From Peronospora farinosa (taxonomy: Eukaryota > Oomycota > Peronosporomycetes > Peronosporales > Peronosporaceae), in the NCBI GenBank assembly GCA_947646735.1, contig CANTFK010000980.1, forward strand, positions 530,242-594,241: DNA of 64,000 nt, in the 5' to 3' direction. The notes under the pieces are model-generated. The model searched no databases. It worked only from the letters and a program-made list of their open reading frames with translations, and was not told the DNA's origin. This document shows, piece after piece, positions 59,294 to 64,000 of the stretch. The position numbers and the translations under genes are program-made. Position 1 is the first letter of the stretch, and the number at the start of each line of letters is the position of its first letter.

Positions 59294-60480
59294 CGATATT
59301 TCTTGAGTAGTGGCTTAAGAGACTTGTTTCGGGGTCCCTTGTTTGTTAGCTTCGGCTGTCAAACTTGGGACCCCTGAACCATAATATTTATTATGGCCCA
59401 TGTTGTCTTCTTCAACGAAGACTTAAGAAGAAGGATTTTGTGGCTTTTCTTCATATTCCACCTTGACCTCAATAGCAGAGCCCCACCGGGCTCTGCAGGT
59501 CCTCCGATACTTCTTCCTTCTTGATCGTTGGCGATTAGGGTTCCATTGTCTTGGTCATCCCTACCGTGTCGCGTCAACCTTGGGTCTCACCTTTTGTACC
59601 CGTCGGCTTGGCTGGTCTTGCTCCTCGTTAGACGCAGAAGACTTATAGACTTGATTCTTGTATGGAGGGACTTGGGGGCCCACAAGTGGATATACTTCAC
59701 TCGGGACCGGGTTTCTTGGGCTCAATCGACTGAGTAGAGAGCTATGCACCTGGTACTACGTACCCCTTTCGGTGTCAAACTGTTTCTTGGTCCTTGGACC
59801 CCTTTCTCTTGTTCCCCGTAGGGAAACCGCTTCCTGAGCGGGTTTTAAGTGTCTTGACACCTTAGACCAACTATTCTGAGGTTCAACATGCGTAGCTTGA
59901 GCCAGCTAACTCCTGCTGACGTCTGGGGGCCAAAGGGTATTCCGCCCGGAAGAGGTGGAGCGACGTAGAAGCTAGGAGGGGGCGCTTAGAGCTGCCACGT
60001 GTATAGCAGATTCGAGTGTGTTTATTTATCTTATACTTTGTAAGTTTTTTTTTGCCTAACCCTAACCCTTCGCTCTGAATAGTGCCACATGTCGACTCTT
60101 AGAGGAAGAACTGGCTCCTTAATACCTGTATTTTCTGTAGCCTTCGGGGTTTTGTGTACCGTTTCTGCACCCTGGCCCTGGGTTCTGTACTTTAAACCCT
60201 GGCCCTGGACCCTGTACCCTTTATCATGGGCCCTAATACCCTGGGCCCTGGGTATTGAGCCCTGTACTGGCTCTGCACTTCTGGGTTCTATATATATCAA
60301 TAAGGCTGGGGCCTGGTGTGAGGTTGTGGATCTGCGAGGCCCCGTGTTGTTGTCAATCCCTCAAAGAGTGACCAAAAATTATTTTGCCCACTTTTCCTAT
60401 TTCCTTTATACTCTGATTTCCTTGGCACTTCTCCACATAGGAAAATCTGTGACGAAGTACAAAATGTCGTGTCCCTGATT
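59294..60480. other. Probable 5' leader/LTR of Gypsy family 2; CCCTGG-rich tract
   Basis: No gene. Shares blocks with 55441-56130 (see there). CCTAACCCTAACCC at about 60056-60069 is a two-copy telomere-like motif. From about 60167 to 60280, CCCTGG(CCCTGG) motifs recur in variants such as CCCTGGCCCTGGACCCTG and GGGCCCTGGGTATTGAGCCC. A short minus-strand frame (60300-60031) merely reads this tract. Confidence 0.4.
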
Positions 60481-60718
60481 CTAGGTGGGACATCGAACAG
60501 TTAGTCGTATGATGCTGGGACGCATCGTTACAGTTGACAGTTGAGGTATACCTGTTGGTATCTACTGTAGTCTAGTCTAACAGAGGGGGTTGTCACTTAC
60601 GAGGTTTTTCCCTCCTCAATCCCAAAGTTGCTCAGTGGGAAGCAAGTGTTCCGTATTATCTATTCACTACTCTGTATACAGAACAACGACACTCACCTGC
60701 GCAGTGATAAGTGTGACA
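60481..60718 (+). repeat. Right end of the 5' LTR of Copia element 2
   Basis: The LTR is inferred to end with CA at 60718, directly before a primer-binding site like that of Copia element 1. Its left boundary cannot be fixed because the partner LTR is beyond the window; the start given is arbitrary. Confidence 0.4.
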
Positions 60719-60735
60719 GCTTATGAGCCCAAGTC
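60719..60735 (+). promoter_or_regulatory. Primer-binding site of Copia element 2
   Basis: GCTTATGAGCCCAAGTC; the 13 bases TTATGAGCCCAAG (60721-60733) are identical to 8305-8317 in element 1 and complementary to an initiator-Met anticodon arm. The ATG at 60722 opens a 10-codon frame that ends in TAA before the gag ATG. Confidence 0.7.
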
Positions 60736-60767
60736 TTCTTGCACTGTCCAAGTAACATATTAACCCA

Positions 60768-62033
60768 ATGTCTGGAGTAAGTGAGATGTCGTCAAACGAT
60801 ACAGCCACTAGTGATGTGTTGACAAGCGTGAGTAATGTTGCGACCGCTGTGAGTACTGTGACGTCTGGTATTGCACCTAGTAGATTGAGTGGGGAGTTTG
60901 CCACCGCAACCGCGCCACCGGCTATCCCATTACCTGGATCAGGATTTCCAGCGGGGAGGCCTAATGCTGGTGGGTCATTACCTGGAGCTGGTGGGATACT
61001 TGCCCCTATGCCTGAAGTGAATCAAGTACCTGATGGTGGATTTGGCATGAAGCTTGACAACAAACCGCCGATCATGCATGGAAGTTTCGATCTGTATGCG
61101 GTTGAGATGGAGACGTTCTTACGCCGCATTCATGTGTGGGGTGTAATTGACAATGAGTCGATTGTACGAGCTTCGACAACAATTACACAATTTGCGTTGA
61201 TGGATAATGTTGCTCGTGGTGCGATTCTGCATGGTATTCCAACAGCAGATGCTGAGCTTGTCTGCCACGAGGCAAGCGCTCACGCGATGTGGTCGCGATT
61301 TGTCGATAAGCAAACCAAGAGAGAGTATGCGAATTACATCTTTGCACGACAACTACTGTATGCAAACAAGTATACGCATGATAGAAACATAAATGATTGG
61401 CTACGTGAGATGGATCTTCAGCGGAATGAGCTGCAACATTACCAAAAAGTCCTCTCTGATGAAGAGTTCGCCGAGATTTGTTTGAGCAATGTGTTGCAGA
61501 CACATCGTGAGGTTGTTAGGCAATTCTCTAAGCATTATGACCCTGTGATTCAGCGTTTGACTCCGTCGTCGGCACAAGTGATGAATGCTCTTCGGGCAGA
61601 ATCGGAGTTGGATGCCCGTAGTAACGAAACACAGATACCCAATATCTGTGCTGCTCAAACTGCGAAGGAGCCAAACAAACGGCTACAAAGACGCAGAGAT
61701 CGCACACGACCGAAGTACGCCATAGATGAGTCCAAGTCGCAACTCCCGGAGCGTAAACGCTGGGAAAATCGAAAGCAGAGTAAAGGCCAGTTTGGGAACA
61801 GAAGAGAAGTTGCTATGCTGTCGCGTCAAGCGGATGATACGATTAATGCTGTTCAGAGCGATACAAGTGATATGACCATTGAATGGGTCCTTGATTCAGC
61901 AAGTGATTGTCATGTATGCACGAAGAAGGAGATTTTGATGAATTTGCGATTCAATGATGGAACGATGGTGTTTGACTGGGAAGGCAAGCTTCCCAATTTA
62001 CAGAACAGATTGGGGAAGTGGAACTCAGAGTAA
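60768..62033 (+). pseudogene. gag: Copia element 2 gag-protease (frame break before integrase)
   Basis: 421 codons. The N-terminal part is Thr/Val/Ser- and then Pro/Gly-rich (PGSGFPAGRPNAGG). The capsid-like region follows (NKPPIMHGSFDLYAVEMETF, HAMWSRFVDKQTKREYANYI, DWLREMDLQRNELQ). A basic segment (KRLQRRRDRTRPKY) stands where a zinc knuckle would be; no CCHC is visible. The protease active site reads WVLDSASDCHVCTKKE, with Ala in place of the usual Gly after D-S. The frame ends at 62033, while homologous sequence continues in the -1 frame from about 62018. Confidence 0.85.
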
Positions 62034-63109
62034 GGAATGAGACTTCCCCTCGTGCTATGAATCCCCTTTCTTTATCGAACGTCCTTTTCACACCGACTGG
62101 AACAACAAATTTGTTGAGCTTGGATAGGCTGGAACAAGATGGATGGGGTTTTCTCAAGTTCAAGCAACAGCAATGCGCTTGGCTGAAAAAGGGTGATTTG
62201 CTACTGCAGTTAGTAAAAAATATTGGTCGTTATCGCCTCATGTCCTTAGCTGTCCCGGTGAGCCAAGTGAAGTCTCTTTCACATGCCAATGAGCGAGTTT
62301 TCGCGTTATGGCATACCCGCCTTGGTCACATAAATTATGGGGCCTTGCAACGGATGATAAGAAACAATACAGTGCATGGTTTAGCCATGACTGGTAACGG
62401 TCGTACCCCGAGAAACCGATGCTGGACATGTATCCAATCACGTATGCAGCGAATGTCTTACAAAAACTTAGTAACTACACGGTCGACAGTACCATATCAG
62501 AAGCTAATGTCTGATATGTGCTACATTGCTGTGGGTACGTATGACGGGTATAAACACTTCCAGCTCATTAAAGATGATGCAACACGTTACGTATGAGGCT
62601 TTTTACTAAAAGAAAAACGAGAGGCTACTACTGTCGTAATTTCTCATTTGGCATGGCTTATTGCACAAAGCCATCACATTCAAGTTTTTTCCACTGACCA
62701 AGGAAGGGAACTTGTGAACCGACAATTGAAAAAGTTCCTTCGCCAACACGGAGTGGAATTTTTGTGGACTAATGCATATAGCCCAGAAGTGAACGGCTTA
62801 GTTGAACGGATGAACGGCATCGTGATGTCCCGTGTACGCAGCTTGCTTACCACGGTGGACATGCCGGACCTGTTATGGGGCGATGCATTTACATTTGCCT
62901 TGGAGATATTAAATATAATACCCAGTGAAGCTTTAGATGGTGACACACCTTATACTCGACGTTTTGGAAGACGTCCTGATTTATCAGATGTCCGGATATG
63001 GGGTTGTTTGGTGTTCGTATTTACACAGAAGATTTTACGGAAAACGAAATTAAAAAATCCTGGTAAACCGGCGATCTTTCTTGGCTACGCGAAGAATTCG
63101 ATCAGTTAG
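62018..63109 (+). pseudogene. Copia element 2 integrase (one in-frame stop)
   Basis: Frame 62018-62596 gives the protease end (NPLSLSNVLFTPTGTTNLLS) and integrase zinc region (FALWHTRLGHINYGALQRM, CWTCIQSRMQ), then SDMCYIAVGTYDGYKHFQLI and KDDATRYV before a TGA at 62594-62596. The same frame continues after the TGA (GFLLKEKREATTVV) into 62648-63109 with FSTDQGRELVNRQLKKFLRQ (second Asp) and YSPEVNGLVERMN (Glu, 35 residues later), LLWGDAFTFALEILN, and IWGCLVFVFTQK...IFLGYAKNS. The TGA stands where Copia integrases usually have Trp. No reverse transcriptase appears before the window ends. Confidence 0.88.
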
Positions 63110-63495
63110 CGTATTTTGATTGCGCGTTCGGGAACTATTCAAGAGTTGCGCACTGTACAGTTTGTGGAGGAATGGACAATTGACCGGACATATATCGACA
63201 GGCTGCTCTTAAATCGTATTGTCCTGGCAAGTTTACTCTCTCTACCACGATCCCGTACGTTCGCGTGGGAGGTTTCTTCACTGCACAGAGTACTGCATTG
63301 GCTTTGGGGATGCCAAATGACATCGAACATCGTGATAAGAGGTGTTGTCGTCATGACTTTAGAAGTCGTGGCTTAAATTTAGTAGATGATGCTCCAAACG
63401 TTGGCTGGCCAGCATGGGCTGGGGAGCCTGGAAGCGTATTGTTGAGCGAAAATCCGACGATATTAGCAAGGTCTAATGCTCGGTCGTCACGTCCA
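63110..63495 (+). pseudogene. Copia element 2 linker after integrase
   Basis: Short plus-strand frames (63116-63376, 63265-63495) continue from the integrase but change phase; they contain no catalytic motif. This is the variable linker between integrase and RT in Copia elements. Confidence 0.5.
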
Positions 63496-63675
63496 CGAAC
63501 GGCAAGTCCAGCGCAGGCTGAGATGGGGTCGTGTCGTGATCGAACGGCAAGTCCAGCACAGGCTGAGATGGGGTCGTGTCGTGATCGAACGGCAAGTCCA
63601 GCACAGGCTGAGATGGGGTCGTGTCGTGATCGAACGGCAAGTCCAGCACAGGCTGAGATGGGGTCGTCTCGTGAT
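63496..63675 (+). repeat. Tandem repeat, 45 bp x 4, in Copia element 2 linker
   Basis: Units 63496-63540, 63541-63585, 63586-63630 and 63631-63675 are nearly identical (one base differs in unit 1 and one in unit 4). In the frame of 63265-63726 each encodes RTASPAQAEMGSCRD (last SRD). As 45 is divisible by three, all plus frames and one minus frame stay open, giving shadow frames. Confidence 0.95.
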
Positions 63676-64000
63676 CATGGTCTAGCTGGATATAGTCCCG
63701 ATTGGTATCGCATCGTCACCATTTGAGGAAGAGGCGGCAGAGAAGGTGGCATGGACTTGTCTAACCGCAGTATGCCTGCCCCTTGTCGTAAAACTGGAGA
63801 TCGGTCTAACCGCCGAGGCTCTGTGCCTTCGACTTGCCTGCCAGCTCTCAGTGCTGACGATGATTACCTGGGCATGAGTGATATGTGACAGACTCCCACA
63901 CCCTTTGAGGAAGAAGAAGCAGAAGATAAAAGACCGGTTATTGTTAGACCCGGTGAAATAAAAGCTGGAAATGATCCTGTTGTGTGGTATGAGTCTTGGA
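63676..64000 (+). other. Continuation of Copia element 2 linker to window end
   Basis: Plus frames here read acidic and Pro/Ser-rich stretches (PFEEEEAEDKRPVIVRPGEI) characteristic of the region before Copia RT, with stops. No RT motif is reached by base 64000. Confidence 0.45.

Noticed and set aside
60056..60069. Telomere end or internal telomeric repeat (CCTAACCCTAACCC)
   Set aside because: Only two units and embedded in a retroelement leader; too short to mean anything.
63496..63675. CRISPR-like array
   Set aside because: Units are contiguous with no unique spacers, in a eukaryotic retroelement.
63487..63678. Minus-strand Cys-rich repeat protein across the 45-bp repeat
   Set aside because: An artefact of a repeat length divisible by three, which keeps several frames open.

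Overview
The window reads as a stretch of an oomycete nuclear genome, most likely a Peronosporales species (Phytophthora or downy-mildew type). This is an inference from three things: a compact island of short-intron genes (introns of about 50-90 bp with GTAYGT/GTRAGT donors), gene families with eukaryotic domain architecture, and flanks built of LTR retrotransposons, MULE transposons and a LINE of the kinds abundant in oomycetes. I see no bacterial operons, tRNA, rRNA or CRISPR.

Left flank (1-19.8 kb): a decayed LINE on the minus strand (1-5.8 kb), a MULE transposase relic (6.5-7.4 kb), a very young Ty1/Copia element (8050-13147) with apparently identical 253-bp LTRs and a GGAAG target duplication, a decayed plus-strand Gypsy gag/protease copy (13.7-15.6 kb), a second MULE relic (15.7-16.3 kb), then about 3.5 kb with no recognisable gene.

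Gene island (19.8-45.2 kb): SPT5 (-), an F-box/WD40 protein (+), a Rieske-domain protein (-, model uncertain), U2AF small subunit (+), an IFRD family protein (-), ubiquitin-activating enzyme UBA1 (+), a UBL-PUB-UBX protein (+), a PHD/SET histone methyltransferase (-), SPT4 (+) and a large protein with SH3-like ends and a hidden ~50-residue repeat (-). Most neighbours are divergent pairs with 85-580 bp between start codons or convergent pairs with 200-440 bp between stops. Exon models were built by hand, and their phases close. The themes are transcription elongation (both DSIF subunits SPT4 and SPT5, and a SET methyltransferase), splicing, and ubiquitin handling (E1 and a p97-adaptor-like protein).

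Right flank (45.2-64 kb): a truncated plus-strand Gypsy pol, a complete but frameshifted minus-strand chromodomain Gypsy element (47234-54856) with 320-bp LTRs, a further Gypsy integrase scrap, a 26-27 bp tandem repeat, a minus-strand gag/protease piece of another Gypsy family, and the 5' part of a second Copia element running off the right end.

The most interesting signals are: a long plus-strand (antisense) reading frame beginning just inside the 3' LTR of the chromodomain Gypsy element and lying opposite its integrase tail/chromodomain; primer-binding sites of both Copia elements that match the anticodon arm of initiator-Met tRNA, so that the primer site itself contains an ATG (used in frame by one gag); and a nine-fold degenerate WDDRPIRPAR-type repeat in the large SH3-like protein.
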